Assembly: GCA_004299845.1 (NCBI GenBank)
Contig: CP036201.1
Coordinates: 3,472,001 to 3,536,000 of the forward strand
Direction: 5' to 3'
Source: Verrucomicrobia bacterium S94
GTDB taxonomy: Bacteria > Verrucomicrobiota > Kiritimatiellia > Kiritimatiellales > Pontiellaceae
Length of the DNA stretch: 64,000 bases
A program made the translations under genes and the position numbers. Positions within the stretch are counted from its first letter, which is position 1. Each line of letters starts with the position of its first letter. Below, in pieces: positions 63,862-64,000 of the stretch. A model generated the notes under the pieces. It was not told the origin of the DNA. It saw nothing but the letters and a program-made list of their open reading frames with translations, and ran no database searches.

Positions 63862-64000
63862 ATGTGTCCGGAATTAATTAAAAAGCGAATTGTTTCAGGA
63901 CTTATCGGCTGTGCAGCGGTGCTGACTGTTGCCGTTGCCGCATATTTTCATTTCAGTACCGGAGCGGATGCCGCCGAATTCAACAGTGGCTGGCGTGCAG
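63862..64000 (+). CDS. Start of an exported protein, cut by the window end
   Basis: An ATG with AAGGAG seven to eight bases upstream opens a frame of 46 residues running past the window end. The first residues are basic, then a membrane or signal segment (GLIGCAAVLTVAVAAYFHF) follows, and the remainder (TGADAAEFNSGW) is probably periplasmic. No family can be named. Confidence 0.65.
   Translation, partial: MCPELIKKRIVSGLIGCAAVLTVAVAAYFHFSTGADAAEFNSGWRA

Noticed and set aside
1-64000. A CRISPR array, prophage, integron or tRNA-linked island
   Set aside because: No direct repeats with regular spacers, no phage or integrase genes apart from the IS3 element, and no tRNA were found.

Overview
The window reads as chromosomal DNA of moderately high GC from a Gram-negative bacterium, most likely of the PVC superphylum and probably Kiritimatiellota. 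The best lineage clue is the five-gene pilus-like locus at 1.4-8.3 kb. It has the order PilM/PilN fusion, PilO-like, calcium-repeat protein, secretin, plus a small exported protein upstream, and matches the Akkermansia Amuc_1098-1102 type. Many exported TPR and beta-helix proteins and an ExbB/ExbD locus with an alpha/alpha-toroid partner fit the same group. No tRNA, rRNA, CRISPR array, prophage or replication origin was recognised.

Layout. 0-8.3 kb: end of an unknown gene, prfB (frameshifted), trpC and the pilus/secretin operon. 8.4-9.9 kb: DnaQ-like exonuclease, HNH nuclease, lipoprotein MsrB. 10.0-18.5 kb: ECF sigma/anti-sigma pair followed by an arsenosugar-type cluster (DUF547, radical SAM, ArsM, TVP38/TMEM64 membrane protein, MerA-like flavoprotein, DUF2064-GT2 fusion); an IS3-family element has split arsM. 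18.5-25.6 kb: beta-helix protein and an operon of two TPR proteins, ExbB, two ExbD and a TonB-like protein carrying squalene-cyclase-type repeats. 25.6-27.7 kb: purine permease (frameshifted) and Tsx-like porin. 28.0-31.4 kb: an 1110-residue fusion of E1-alpha, E1-beta, lipoyl domain and ketoacyl synthase III. 31.5-36 kb: EI-Ntr (ptsP), amt and glnB/K behind a sigma-54-type promoter. 36-43.5 kb: TraF-like barrel protein (two frameshifts), IlvY-like regulator and ilvC, ArsC/Spx protein, a structured intergenic region, a Nif11-like small protein, Bcp, HPt plus response regulator, a frameshifted hypothetical. 43.6-49.6 kb: DUF3820, phosphodiesterase, nucleotidyltransferase, carbamoyltransferase, Aat, GNAT-like protein. 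49.7-61.7 kb: secreted protein, ABC exporter, two FemAB/GNAT-like transferases, GT2, two response regulators, a 1381-residue sensor kinase, GT4. 61.8-64 kb: GalM, LytTR regulator, start of an exported protein.

Three points stand out. First, the E1-lipoyl-KASIII fusion has every catalytic residue in place but no E2 acyltransferase; it may feed an acyl group from a 2-oxo acid directly into fatty acid synthesis. Second, arsM was cut by the IS so recently that the two halves rejoin in frame. Third, four otherwise well-formed genes carry five single-base deletions, mostly in homopolymer runs, and adding one base at each site restores whole-codon gene lengths. These look like sequence errors rather than pseudogenes, so prfB, the purine permease, the TraF-like protein and the hypothetical at 43.0-43.5 kb should be read as intact genes with errors.
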